This document shows positions 1 through 10,681 of a stretch of 64,000 bases of DNA, one piece after another (the first letter of the stretch is position 1; each line of letters opens with the position of its first letter). The DNA is from Monomorium pharaonis. Taxonomy: Eukaryota > Arthropoda > Insecta > Hymenoptera > Formicidae. The notes under the pieces were generated by a model that was not told the origin of the DNA, ran no database searches, and saw only the letters and a program-made list of their open reading frames with translations. A program made the translations under genes and the position numbers. The stretch spans positions 17,143,636-17,207,635 of the forward strand of contig NC_050472.1 in the NCBI RefSeq assembly GCF_013373865.1, given 5' to 3'.

Positions 1-416
1 ATCAAAAAGTACTACCAAAAAGAATTATTATTTTAGTTTTACGTATTACTTGTTATGTAATATTATGTGCATTACTACTACTATGCGATGTTATGTGATA
101 TTTAGTATGTAATTATTTTTTTAGTTTTAATTAAAATCATATCTACCGTTAACGATAAAAAAAAATTAAAAAAACCAAGAGTATTTTATTTGTCTGTAAT
201 AAAAGTTACGTTGAATGCAGTTTGTTTCGTTTTCATCTTATAAATAAATAAAATGTGATGGATATAATAGTAAAAAATTGTTTCATATTTTACTGAAAAT
301 AATTACCATTTTATTTGATTGTACAAAATTTATTTTTTCTTTCTCATAAAACTGTCGAATTTTATATTTAGTTTATGTAACCATTTTATTAATATGTAGA
401 TATATAATACATAACA
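1..416. other. AT-rich flank, no gene seen
   Basis: This stretch is AT-rich, lies downstream of the Harbinger transposase, and shows no ORF or RNA gene that I can support. The far terminus of the Harbinger element is not visible here and may lie outside the window. Confidence 0.5.
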
Positions 417-1759
417 TCAGTTAAACATACGAGTAATCATTGCTTCGCGAGCAGCAAATCCATCTATTGCATTATTATTAGGTTCATGTACAGGTACTTC
501 TTCATAATCATAGAGTTCATCATCGTCCGGTAACACATCATTAAAAATTAACGACATATTGTGTAATACAGCACATGCTACAACAATCGTTGTAGACGTA
601 ATAAGTTTTGTTGTTAGTCCTCGTGATAGGCAAGGAAATCGTCTTTTCCATACGCCGTAAGTTCTTTCTACTATTAGTCTTGTCCTACATTGTATATCGT
701 TGTAACTACAACATAATGATTTATGATGCACAAATATTTTTATTTATAAATATTTTTCAAAAGAGAAGGCTTTTTTACCTCATTTCTTCATCGGTTCTAG
801 GATTTGGTATTGGTGTCATTAAAAATGGTAAACATGGATATCCTCTGTCACCAACAAGTATACCACCATCTAACTGATTTTCGATGTATCGTATGCATAA
901 TAAAGAATTTTGAAATATTCGGCTATCATGTGCGCTACCAGGCCACTCTGGTACAATGTCCAAAAATTCCATCCTGGGCCCAACAACAGTCTGTAAAATA
1001 CATATATTATTCATAAAAAAATGTATTATCAAAAATAAACAAAAAATAGTACAAAAAATAATGCATACTTGCACATTAAGTGAAAAATATCCCTTTCTAT
1101 TTCTATAGATTTCACTTATATTTTGAAATCTTGTATCCACTAATCTTACATGGGTACAATCAATAGCACCATCCACGCCAGGGAGACCAATAGCTCCATT
1201 TCCCTTTCCAAGATTATTAAATAATCGTCGATTTTCATTTCGCATTTCTTGATCCTGTGGCATTTTTATATACTCCTTAAGCAAGCTGGCAATTAATAAG
1301 CTTACGAAAAACGATTCTTGATGTAGTTGATTGCGAAACGGTCATTATATCACCGAGAAGAAGCTGAAAAAATTAAATATAATTATTTTATTATTTTAAA
1401 TTAATTATTACTAATAAATTTAGAATACTAATAAATATATTCTCTTTCTCTGTATTAGACATACGTACCTGAAAACTTGCAGTTGCATAATATCTTAAAC
1501 ATATTAACAATTGTATTACTGGTGAAATCGGCAGACCACGATTATTAATTTTTGCTAATCCTTCTTCAATTTTTGGTAATATACCATATAGAATGGAATC
1601 TTTATCAAATCTATAGCGTTTTTTAAATTGTAAATTATTGTAGAATTCAAAAGGGTTTTGTCCATCGCGAATGTATCGTTTTCGTATTCGTACACGTTCC
1701 ACATTTTCAAAATCATCTTCGATATCTTCAATATCACTAATTTGTCCTATTAACTCCAT
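417..1759 (-). pseudogene. Harbinger (HARBI1-like) DDE transposase, four exons, one frameshift
   Basis: This encodes the nuclease that cuts and pastes PIF/Harbinger DNA transposons. Four exons can be placed on the minus strand: 1759-1469, 1363-1069, 990-779 and 705-417. All three introns are short with GT..AG ends (for example donor GTACGT after 1469 and acceptor TTTTTTCAG before 1363). The spliced product carries the family signature: GAIDCTHV with the first Asp, PEWPGSAHDSRIF, GDRGYP with the second Asp, and LIVERTYGVWKRRF with the Glu. Length is near the usual 340-400 aa. One defect is visible: in exon 2 at about 1290-1310 the frame shifts by one base between a VSQSTTSRIV segment and the LLKEYIKMP segment, so the copy is probably dead, or the assembly has an error. 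The Myb/MADF partner protein usual in autonomous Harbingers is not seen nearby. Family call is firm; a domesticated gene is unlikely. Confidence 0.88.
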
Positions 1760-1867
1760 TTATTATATTTAATAATCTATTTACAAAAATAAGATTATCT
1801 TAAGTCATGTACGACGTTGACTTGAAAATCTAACCTTACTTTCTATTAAATATAGTCTTATTCCATT

Positions 1868-2080
1868 CAAATAAGACCGCCTTATTTGATTATGAATCTA
1901 ACTAGTTTTAAGATAGACTTAAGAAGTTACTATGAATCATAATAGAATAAGATTATCTTCATGAAGGTAAAGCTTAAGACAATGCTTAAGGAAATCTTAG
2001 TTTATGACTATGAATCTAGATGGCATCTTAAGAACGTGCTTGAGATAATCCTAAATATAAGAATGGACTATGAATACCGG
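1868..2080. repeat. Subterminal CTATGAAT repeats upstream of the Harbinger gene
   Basis: The motif TATGAAT recurs near 1891, 1931, 2011 and 2071 within a stretch rich in TTAAG and AAGATTATCTT words. Degenerate repeats of this sort near an element end are compatible with transposase-binding subterminal repeats of the adjacent Harbinger. The true terminal inverted repeat was not identified because its partner is not in the window. Confidence 0.35.
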
Positions 2081-2929
2081 CCTACAACTCAGTCGCCTTA
2101 AAATTCACGGAGTTTGATCCCCCTGGCGGCCGGGCGACGCGTGCAGTACGCGTGCAACAAGAATACATTAAGCGCAATGCGTCTTCTACGATTAGTAGAA
2201 TTATGCTTAGAGATTAACGTTCAACATTACGTATTGTCAATACAACGAAGAGTTTTCTTTCATGACGATAGAAAACTTCGAGTTTCTTCTATCTTTAATT
2301 GCATTATTAATTACGACAGATTTTCAGTGATTTATTTAAAATAAAAAACACGAGAATCTAATTGATTTCTATTTTATAATCCATCACTTCTCTAAATCAA
2401 TAACAAATTTAAAGAAATGATATCATTTTCTATCGTTCTCGCATTTTCCGTTAGAAAAGTTTGTTTTCATTGTTGCATCATTTTGATTAAATATAAAGAA
2501 ATATTTATGAATATATCGTGTAAGAGACAAAAGATAACGATGAGAGAACTCGATGTGGCAAATATTATAGTAGACGAATAAAAGAAAACTATCAATTTTA
2601 GAATCATATCGTAAATTTACGATAATGATTTTACGAATAAATTTACGAATTTTTATCAATGTTTTCATCAAGGATTTAACAGTACGATACAATTCGATAA
2701 GAAACAAATTTAGAATTGTATGATACTGTAAATAATAATTGCCACACCACACAAAATATATGTACAACTTCAACAAATATACGATGGTACAATGTTAAAT
2801 AAGCGACTAAATTGCGATATTTTGATTATTTATGAATCGCAGCAAACCATTATGAAAAAAAAATGATTCGCAGAATGACGAATACAGTTTCTATAACTTT
2901 TATGAGCGATAAAATTGATTTTTTTAAAT
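2081..2929. other. Unassigned AT-rich DNA
   Basis: Apart from a short GC-rich patch near 2115-2160 the stretch is AT-rich. The small ORFs here have low-complexity composition and no recognisable motif, and I see no repeats of note. Confidence 0.4.
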
Positions 2930-3989
2930 TTAACATACCAAAGTTAGAAATAGACACTCATTTAATATGTGTACTGCAAGATTTACCTTAAAACGGGACA
3001 ACGTGGAATCCGGATGTAAAGGATTTATATTAAGAATTAAGAATGTAAATACCCAATGTGGACTATAACGCCAATAAATCGCCGATTCATGGCCGTCTAA
3101 ATGTCCGCCGTTGTGCAAAAATGTTTGTTTGTGGATATCGCGTTTCGAATTTTCGTCAAATTCTTCTTGTATATGGCGTCGATTTTCGAGCCGACTGTAC
3201 GCCTGGACATGTGTTTTACGGAAGCATCGCCTGTTTTTATTTTTAAACCTAAAAATTTGAGTATATCATATAAATCATATTGTGTAGTTTGCAGTGGTAG
3301 ATGCATTCATTCATACATTTAATGATCCTATAAAACTCTTTTGCGGACTAATCAATTTGTGTTTACCATCAAGCATTCTGCGAAATGCTGGCATCTCCAC
3401 AGTTTGTAACGGCGCTCCACTTTCTAGAACATAGTACAAAATGTTCCAATCAACCTGTTCTTGGTTGAACGAACATGTTGTTCGTTTACAAGCAGGTGGT
3501 TCCTCTTTACTCCATCGCTGCCGTTTAATTTTTGTATAGTTCTTGTATTGACCATACAATGAGGAATGTCGTCTCTACAAATTCATAAGAATATTACATC
3601 CCTTTTAGGTAACCTAACACGTAACACGTAAGTAAAGTGGTTTTGTTTAATATTAATAGCATGTTTACATACTCTTAAGTGCGTTGTATAGTTCGACGAT
3701 ATTGTGAGCCTACCAGTTATAGCTGTCGCCGGTACACATGTCTCCAGACAGCTACAATATTACCGTCAAATGTAGATCGTTTGTAATTTACTTTAAAATA
3801 TTTACCATCCAAGTAGGATCTTTTTGCGCACGCTGTATGAAAAGCTTTTTCTTCCTTGAAGATATTCTCAGAAACGTTTGTGGGCAAATATTCGTCAATT
3901 GACAACTGACTCAAAGAAGCTGTGTTATCATCGCTGTTTCCAGGCAGTGGTTGATTGATATCCCCCGAATCATCAACGTTGACCACCAC
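2930..3989 (-). pseudogene. hAT-family transposase remnant
   Basis: Four minus-strand fragments in different frames line up in the order expected for the N-terminal half of a hAT transposase: 3989-3717 (acidic leader, then a YLDGKYFKVNYK segment), 3559-3311 (segment with the PLQTVEMPAFRRML motif typical of the region before the catalytic core), 3306-3097 (SRRTVGSKIDAIYKK leading to TTADI, which holds the first catalytic Asp) and 3118-2930 (HW followed by DSTLSRFK). After TTADI the expected Trp is a stop codon and the reading frame changes shortly after. The C-terminal dimerisation domain is not recognisable. This is a decayed fragment, not a functional gene. Confidence 0.7.
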
Positions 3990-4398
3990 GTTTGATATCC
4001 TATCATAACTGCATTTTATAGTTTGAACAATAAAGTATGTGTCAAAATGTCAACAAATATGAAAGCATGTACTCCGATAGGAAAAGATTTATAAAATTGT
4101 ATAACAAGAGAATTGTAAAAGATTCACACACATTAATCCGTCATTATGAGGGCATAATTGAGAAAATAGATATAGAAACATTAACTTTTTATAAAATATT
4201 AATAAATGTTTGCGCAATTAAATTTTAAAATGATATGTTGGCATAACAATAGCGATATGGCGAATTATCTTAACAGCACATTTGCAAAATTAAATTTAGA
4301 AATAAATTGTGCAATAATTGAAAAAAATATTTCAGTCGTAACATGTTTAGAACATTTAGAAATATAATTGTACACAAAAGACTCAAATTATTCCCCAA
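3990..4398. other. AT-rich spacer, no gene seen
   Basis: A 63-codon ORF at 4037-4228 has no recognisable motif and an AT-driven composition. I do not call it a gene. Confidence 0.4.
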
Positions 4399-4487
4399 TT
4401 ATTCCTAAATTATGATGCACAAATATTGAAACATGGAATGTATAATATTGTATGTTTCAATATTTGTGCGTTATAATGTAGGAATAA
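4399..4487. repeat. Inverted repeat, about 35-bp arms with 17-bp loop
   Basis: The left arm (about 4399-4434) ends in GCACAAATATTGAAACAT and the right arm (4452-4487) begins ATGTTTCAATATTTGTGC. The arms match over about 35 bp with a few mismatches, and weaker symmetry continues outward (AAATTATTCC against GGAATAATTT). This may be the core of a small foldback MITE. No target duplication was identified. Confidence 0.6.
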
Positions 4488-6170
4488 TTTAAGAGTTTCT
4501 GACCACTATTATTATCAATGAGATACTTAACTCTTCAACGGACGCAACTAATCTGTCAAACAAAGTGCCTTTTTTGAATTCTTTATTAAATGTCTAGTGA
4601 AAGCGATATTTGTTAAATTCATTGTAATACCTTTTGATATTAATTTTGAATTAAATATTGAAGATTAGATGCTGTAAATATTGCACATTAATATTGCTAC
4701 ATTATATTGTGAAAATATTGAAAATTATAATGTGATAATTTGAAATGCTGAAGTAATTGCAAAATATTTATGTTTTAATATTTGTCTAATCTTTAACAAA
4801 TATTATTTAAGAATTATGTTCTGACAAAACTGTTGCGTTATGGTGAATCATCTTAACACAATCTTTAATGCCATTATTGTGCAATGTTTGCAAAATCTTT
4901 TTATCGGGATAGAATATCAAATTTATCGATATATACTACTAAAAAAAAAAATAGGGAACACTTTTTGTATACCGAAAATTTAGGCTATTTTCAAACTGCT
5001 GCAACTCAGCGAAAAATCATCGTAGAAACAAAATCCAAAAAGCGTTTTAAAGCTTAAAACTTCTTCTTTCAAATGCTATTTGGCGATTTTAGTTATCTTT
5101 TTTTTTACCAACGTGGCACAAAGATGAAACTTGACCCGTTAAAATGAAAATTTTTTATGCGAATTTGCTGCGCTGCATCTCGCGTAAAAAAAATCATAGA
5201 GCATTTTTGTTACTTGCATCTTAGAGCGAGAACTTTCCCCTTTAATTTGAGTCGTTGTTCATTGCTGTACGATTTTTTTTGACCGAGTTATTGAGATTTT
5301 AATAAAAAATGGTTATTTTGACTTTCATCGCTTGTTACTCGTGAACAAATCAACGTACAGCGCTCAACAAAAAAGCGTTGGAAAGCTGCACTTTTGAATG
5401 CTGTTATCAATTTTTTCACAGATTTACTTTTTTGTTCTTTTAAAGGTAGCTTTTGTTATTAATTATAACTTCTTTAAATTTTAATATTTTTACTTGAACT
5501 TTTTTCTGAATTTTCTTTAAATGTTATGTAACACAGTTCCAATGTTCATAAATTACATATAATACTGTAACTTCAAAGGAAAAATCCCCCAAATGTCTTT
5601 TTTGGCTTTCTAACTGTCCCTAACCCTTTAATAAAAAATAAAATTGTATAATAAGAAAAATAAAGATTGAGTTTAAGAGACTTAAATATTTTTTTATAAA
5701 CTATAAAATTGAGATGTTAATTCTTAATTGAAAATAAAAATACAATAAAAAATTGGATGTTAATGTTTTTTGGTTGATTGAGAAAATACAGATTTTAATT
5801 CTCAACTAAAAATACAGATTAGAGAATTTTAATGCTTGAATTTTTTCAATTAAACGTTAATTTAAATTAATGTTTTAATTTTTATTGAATATTTATATTA
5901 CATTTTATACTTGTGTTGTATGCTGCAGAACAAGTTTCACAATTTTATTGCATTTAATAAAAAAAAAATTATTTTTTAATAAGCCAACGTATTTCTTTAT
6001 TTTTGTAGACAATATTTTTAACTCTTTTAATTTTAAATTTTAATTCTTAATTTTAACTAGACATTTATGAAATACATAAACTTTAACTTGTTAACTTCTT
6101 TCCAAACTTTTAAAAATTTATTTGTGTAAAAGAAAAAATTATATAAAAGAAACAATTATTTAAAAAAATA
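4488..6170. other. AT-rich intergenic DNA, nothing recognised
   Basis: The stretch is long and AT-rich with homopolymer runs. No ORF with a recognisable domain, no RNA gene and no clear tandem repeat was found. The segment near 4950-5640 is somewhat less AT-rich and could be an unrecognised dispersed repeat. Confidence 0.4.
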
Positions 6171-6584
6171 TGTTTTCACATAAATGACAATATTTCTTTG
6201 TTATTCCATACATGTAAATTTAATTTACAAATAAAATGTTAAATATATTTTCTGGGTAATTAAATAAATTATTTTTGAAAAAATTAATTTTGTAAGTTAT
6301 TAGGTTTAATTAGATATAGTTAAAAAAGTATATTAACTTACCCAACATTAATTTTGTGAAATAATCGAAATTTGTAAAATTATCGAAGAAACAAAGGTTT
6401 TTTTAATCCCCTTAATTCTTATAAAAATTAATAATAACTCATGTAACAGCGAAGCGCGCGTTACTTAATTAAATAATTAAATAATTAATTTAATTAACCA
6501 GAAAATATATTTAACATTTTATTTGTAAATTAAATTTACATGTATGGAATAACAAAGAAATATTATCGTTTATGTAAAAACGTA
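6171..6584. mobile_element. Foldback MITE with about 100-bp terminal inverted repeats
   Basis: The left arm (about 6171-6275) and the right arm (about 6470-6584) are inverted copies of each other. Shared words include CTTTGTTATTCCATACATG on the left and its complement on the right, followed in both by a TTTACAAATAAAATGTTAAA stretch. The roughly 190-bp centre has no coding capacity. The size and structure fit a non-autonomous DNA transposon. The superfamily is unknown because I could not fix a target duplication. Confidence 0.75.
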
Positions 6585-6599
6585 TCAGTAGTTATACCT

Positions 6600-7090
6600 A
6601 TAGCGGTTCTAACTCTAGAGCTCTGAGGGGGGAACGGGTGTGCGTGGGGAACTTGTAGGCGCGTGGGAGCATGATGTCACGTGGATCGGGGGATCTCGCG
6701 GTGCGGAATTGCTGACGCGAGATTTTCGGGTCCCCGGGAACGGTAGAGGGGGAATCGAGATCTGTGACCGCTGCCGCCGCCGCCGCCGCCGCCGAGGTGC
6801 TCGCACTCTCCCTCTGTTGCGAATTTCTGTCTCTCCCATACGCTATATCTTTCAGCAGCCATCACCGCAGTGCTCGCTCTCCCTCTATTGCGAATTTCTC
6901 TCTCTCTCACCCGTACGTGATATCTCCAACCATGCAGTCTTATCATTATCTCGTTCTTTCTCTTTCATTCGTTGCGTTCTTTTATACGCGGTACAACGGT
7001 ACATCCCACCTCTTATCTTATCTATGTACCTCCTACCAAGTTCCGCACGCCATTATACCGCAAAGGAATAGGGAAGAGAAAAAATAAGTT
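6600..7090. repeat. GC-rich patch with (GCC)n and an imperfect 75-bp duplication
   Basis: The composition changes sharply from AT-rich to GC-rich here. A run of GCC triplets lies at about 6768-6795. The segment at about 6802-6846 (CTCCCTCTGTTGCGAATTTC) recurs at about 6878-6925 with differences. ORFs on both strands are compositional. It might be a transposon end or a promoter-like CpG patch; neither can be decided from sequence alone. Confidence 0.4.
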
Positions 7091-7190
7091 AGAATAATTA
7101 TTTATAAATTTTTTCATTCATTTATTTCATAACATATCATATACAATATTTGTCTGATGCATAAGTTCACAATCTATAAGACTTTTTTAT

Positions 7191-7780
7191 TTATTCGTTT
7201 TGTAAAGCATCATATACAATATTGTCGGATGCATAAGCCAATAACTCGCAATCTACGAGACACGTCTTATCATATTTTTCATGTAATATCTTTACAGCAT
7301 CACTTTTATTAGTGATATGATTTTGACGTAAAATAGTAACAAATTGTTTATATTTTTTACCAACAATATAAATATTTTAATGCATTTGATAGCATACTTG
7401 TTCAACACAATTTTCCAGTTCTAATAAGAATTGTATGGTTGATGGTTTCATATACATACTAATATTATATAATGTTAACTTTACAATATTTTCTTTACGT
7501 ATATTTACGAGATCTATAACTAGATCATGAATCAAAATTCTTACAGAAGGTATAGCTGCCTGCATAAGTTGTGCAATATCCGCACGTCTTTCGATGAACG
7601 TTTTCCACATCGCATAGGTCAGGTGTAGTTGATTACATCGGTTGTTGCCAATCAATAATTCTACACAGGGTATAGATCCCACATTGATTCCAATGTCCAA
7701 ATATTTATATGTTGTGGCAGTCAAAGCATATTTCCTTCTCAAGATGCGCGGAATATAGCGCGGCTGCGATAGTGTTCTGT
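7191..7780 (-). pseudogene. Uncharacterised Polinton-associated ORF
   Basis: A minus-strand reading segment from about 7780 to 7377 contains ATTYKYLDIGINVGSIPCVE and MYMKPSTIQFLLELE. It ends in a stop, after which a shifted frame continues to 7191 with CLVDCELLAYASDNIVYDA and a terminal TAA. The upstream edge at 7780 follows a pyrimidine stretch ending TTTTAACAG, a plausible splice acceptor, but I could not find a first exon that joins in frame. I associate it with the Polinton by position and by its similarity in style to small ORFs of ant Polintons; its function is unknown. The 3-prime coding end is partly duplicated in tandem at about 7131-7190. Confidence 0.5.
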
Positions 7781-7964
7781 TAAAAGAATACAGAAAATTA
7801 AAAATAAAATGTGAATAAATGTTGAAGGAAATATAGACGACAAGAATGAATGTAGAAGAAAATATAGACGACAAGAATTTAAAAATTAAAAATATTTACG
7901 GTTTATCACACGCTTCATTTTGCTGGATTGGAACGTAATAATTCATCTTTGAGAAGTTCGTCTT

Positions 7965-8150
7965 TCACCGATTAACCGAGCGGTAACGTTTCAGAAACCT
8001 TTGCTGTCCGTCTTGTAAACGGATGACATGGTATCCGTTGTCAGAACTCTTTTTATACCTTCTCTGTACACCCCACCACATACCCCAATAAGAGTAGTGG
8101 GAACAAATCCCATAGTCTTTATTTGACATATTTTTGATAAGATCATTCAA
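7965..8150 (-). CDS. Small hypothetical ORF, 61 aa
   Basis: The ORF is short and basic-aromatic, with the segment YWGMWWGVQRRYKK. It lies upstream of, and on the same strand as, the ORF at 7780-7191, and the two may belong to one transcription unit. No family is recognised, and it could be a decayed exon. Confidence 0.25.
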   Translation of the reverse strand: MNDLIKNMSNKDYGICSHYSYWGMWWGVQRRYKKSSDNGYHVIRLQDGQQRFLKRYRSVNR

Positions 8151-8352
8151 AAATCATACATTTAAAGAATGCAAATTTTGCAAAAGTCAGCGCCGATGTA
8201 TGGCAGCTGTGATGCAAAAATACGCTTCAGGCACGTACACAAATTATTTGATACATATTTTCTGATAAGATTATTCAAAAAATCACATTCGAATAATCTT
8301 GCAAAGCGTTGATGTATGGCTGCTGTGACAGAATATGTTTTAGGCACGTACA
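8105..8352. repeat. Tandem duplication, unit about 130 bp
   Basis: The words GATAAGATCATTCAAAAATCA, GCAAA, GATGTATGGCAGCTGTGA and TAGGCACGTACA occur in the same order twice, around 8135-8245 and 8258-8355. The two copies differ by scattered substitutions, indicating an old local duplication. Confidence 0.65.
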
Positions 8353-8365
8353 TAAATCATTTGTT

Positions 8366-8424
8366 ATATCACCATTAGTACATCTGCGCTTCACTTTGAA
8401 GCGCAGATGTACTAATGGTGATAT
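8366..8424. repeat. Perfect palindrome, 28-bp arms with 3-bp centre
   Basis: The left arm starts ATATCACCATTAGTAC and ends GCGCTTCA. After CTT the exact reverse complement follows, ending at GGTGATAT. I see no mismatch in 28 bp. It lies between divergent ORFs (minus 8150 and plus 8549) just left of the recognisable Polinton genes. Confidence 0.85.
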
Positions 8425-8548
8425 GACAATGCTTCGGTTAAAACAAAGAAATGAAGAAAATATATATAACTGGTCGGGAAGCGCATGGTATCACTTTTGA
8501 TGATCCGAACGCGACGTGATTCGAATGTGAATTAACGCGACATGAAAA

Positions 8549-8866
8549 ATGAATGATCAGTTTAATGATCTGGAAAACTTTGTAAATAATGAAAATTTTG
8601 TGAATGATATGCTCCAAATGGATAACGGCGTGATGGACGTTATAGATGTTAACTGTGAAAATGTGATAGATGATGAGGATGAAGAGAGTGTAGTATCTGA
8701 GGACAGTAATTATACAAGTGATTGCAATGAAGAGTTTAATGATACCATCGAGAAACATTTGACACATGCGGAAGGGAGCGTGATAACTGCACGTACGAGA
8801 CATTATGCCATATATTTTCATTATACTACAGGTGGTACTTATTCAGCCTGTGTATCATGCAAATAG
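8549..8866 (+). CDS. Acidic hypothetical ORF, 105 aa
   Basis: The protein has a strongly acidic centre (DDEDEESVVSEDSNYTSD) and Asn-rich N-terminus. It is followed about 170 bp downstream by the next Polinton-associated ORF. No family is recognised. The sequence after its stop still contains Cys codons in another frame, so a longer ancestral protein is possible. Confidence 0.35.
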   Translation: MNDQFNDLENFVNNENFVNDMLQMDNGVMDVIDVNCENVIDDEDEESVVSEDSNYTSDCNEEFNDTIEKHLTHAEGSVITARTRHYAIYFHYTTGGTYSACVSCK

Positions 8867-9037
8867 CGGACACAGATTTCAACATAATGCATGCCTTCTG
8901 CAAACATGTAACTGACGCGTTTGGTAGGTTAGACGGTAAATACTGCTCGAATTGCAGTCAACCTAGTTTGTGTTGATTTCGTGCAATATGTGTCCAGTGT
9001 GCACATATTGAAGACTTTTAGTATAAAATTATGTACC

Positions 9038-9471
9038 ATGGATTATGAAGAGGCAGATTATCGAGCTGCTTGCAAAGAATATAAAATTTGGCACATCCTA
9101 GATCTCGACAGAGAAGAAGATTTATCATTAAAACATGGATCCATTACGCGTTTTCTTCGAGACAGAGAACTGAGCGTGCGAGGAACCGATAGACGTTTCA
9201 TGAGACAGGCTAAAATCGAAATATGTCAACACTATGAGCATTGGCCTAGACATTTGCAAAAAAAATTTCTTCGCGAGGTCAAGACAGATTATTTTACCAG
9301 ACCAAACATTTTCCGATGTGAGTGGAATCATTACATTTGTCTAATAACCAATGGATAAATAGATGAATTTATTCGTAAATACGAGGATGTGATGAGCTTT
9401 CTCGTAACCATTCCTGTAGGTGTTAACGGACTGCAGGCTGAAATATTGGTTTTTTGATGAGAATCCTAACC
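9038..9471 (+). pseudogene. Polinton-associated ORF, 5-prime part, split by LINE
   Basis: From the ATG at 9038 the frame encodes a charged, helical-looking protein (YKIWHILDLDREEDLS, then HYEHWPRHLQKKFLREVK). A TAA at 9356-9358 interrupts it, and the same frame continues open through FIRKYEDVMSFLVTIPVGV to a T-run near 9450, where a one-base shift leads into FFDENPN. At that point the LINE target duplication begins. The 3-prime remainder is at 14184-14298. The protein family and function are not known to me. Confidence 0.5.
9457..9471. repeat. Target site duplication of the LINE, left copy
   Basis: ATGAGAATCCTAACC at 9457-9471 is repeated exactly at 14169-14183. The 15-bp duplication brackets the LINE and shows where it integrated. 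Confidence 0.9.
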
Positions 9472-9811
9472 GAGGACTTGCGTTTCCGGGCCAGAGTAAG
9501 TTAGACGTGTGTAGTTGCAAGCAGTGAATTGAGTGTAATAAGAGGTGTTGGAAAGCGTAGGAGAGGGTAGGATAGTCGGGTGGGAGCGAAAGAGAACGAT
9601 AGAGAGAGTGTGGGTGGATAGGTGAGTGGAGAAAGTGAGGATAAGAGTGAGTTAACGTATTAATTAGGTGTCTCGGGGAATAACAGGGTTAAAGCAGGGA
9701 GCAGGTAGAGAGAAGACGTGCGTACGTGAGAGTGGGGGAGCAGGAGCGCCGCATAGTGACAGAGTAGGGAGGTAATATAGAGTTAAGGCGGGTTCAGTAG
9801 ACGCGACAAAA

Positions 9812-10681
9812 ATGGCGGATAGAGGCAGAAGCGACAGTTGCACTTCGGTTGATAGCATGAGAGGTAGCAAGAGAGTAGCTAGATCGCCGGCGGGAGAGGA
9901 CGGAGAGGAATGGGATAGGAAATTAAGAGATTGGAAAGAGGAGATTGTTAGTAGCTTAAAGATGGTTAAATTAGAGATGAAGAAAGAACTGAAGGAGATT
10001 ATGGAGGAGCAGGGTAGAAAGTTGAGAGAGGAGATAAATGCGTTGAAAAAAGAAATTAATGATTTCAAGGAAAGAGAATATAGATGGGAAAGAGAAAGAA
10101 AAGAGTTAGTGGTGGAGCAGGAAGAGTTAAAGAGAAAGATAGAGAAAATAGAAGTAGGAGGAGATAACGCAGTGGGAAAAAAGGTGAAAGAGATAGAGAG
10201 GAGGTTAGAGATGAAGGAAAGGGAGGACAGAAGGAAGAATCTATTAATTAAAGGTGTAGAGGTCAAGGAAGGGAGTAGGAAAGAGGCGGTGGAGAAGGTG
10301 TTCAGGGAGATAGGAGCAGAGGTGACTGTGAAGGGAGTTAGGAGAATAGGAGAGGGGAACAAAAAAGGGAGAGAGATGATATGGGTGAAGTTAGAGAGTG
10401 AAGAACAGAGGAAAGAAGAGTGGAGTAGGAAGAAGACGCTAAAAGGTAGGGAAGAAAGAATTTTGGAAGATTGGACTTGGAAGGAGAGGAGGATGAGATG
10501 GAGGTTAGAAAAAATAGCAAGAGTAGAAGAGGAAAAGGGAAATAGGGTATGGTTAGGATATGGAAGGATCAGGATAGGAGATTATTGGTGGAAGTGGGAT
10601 GAAGAAGAGGAAGTCTTGAGGAATGAGAAAGGAGAGTTGAGGATAGAGGAAGGGGGGGAAGGGAATGTAGGAAGATTGTGA
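9812..10681 (+). CDS. LINE ORF1, coiled-coil RNA-binding-type protein
   Basis: This 289-aa ORF is intact. Residues about 30-150 form a long Lys/Glu-rich coiled coil. It is followed by RRKNLLIKGVEV and VKGVRRIGEGNKKGREMIWVK, resembling the RRM-like and C-terminal domains of L1-type ORF1 proteins that bind element RNA. The frame ends TTGTGA, and the ORF2 frame overlaps it by 4 bp, a layout that suggests re-initiation or coupled translation (inference). The ATG at 9812 follows AAA, a reasonable eukaryotic start context. Confidence 0.75.
   Translation: MADRGRSDSCTSVDSMRGSKRVARSPAGEDGEEWDRKLRDWKEEIVSSLKMVKLEMKKELKEIMEEQGRKLREEINALKKEINDFKEREYRWERERKELVVEQEELKRKIEKIEVGGDNAVGKKVKEIERRLEMKEREDRRKNLLIKGVEVKEGSRKEAVEKVFREIGAEVTVKGVRRIGEGNKKGREMIWVKLESEEQRKEEWSRKKTLKGREERILEDWTWKERRMRWRLEKIARVEEEKGNRVWLGYGRIRIGDYWWKWDEEEEVLRNEKGELRIEEGGEGNVGRL

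Noticed and set aside
2423..2776. 117-codon minus-strand ORF
   Set aside because: AT-driven composition (Ile/Tyr/Asn/Lys) with no motif or neighbour support.
6640..7087. ORFs with poly-Arg or poly-Ala from the (GCC)n patch
   Set aside because: Compositional, in several frames, with no motif and no clear exon boundaries.
9664..10362. 232-codon antisense ORF opposite LINE ORF1
   Set aside because: Same composition effect as above.
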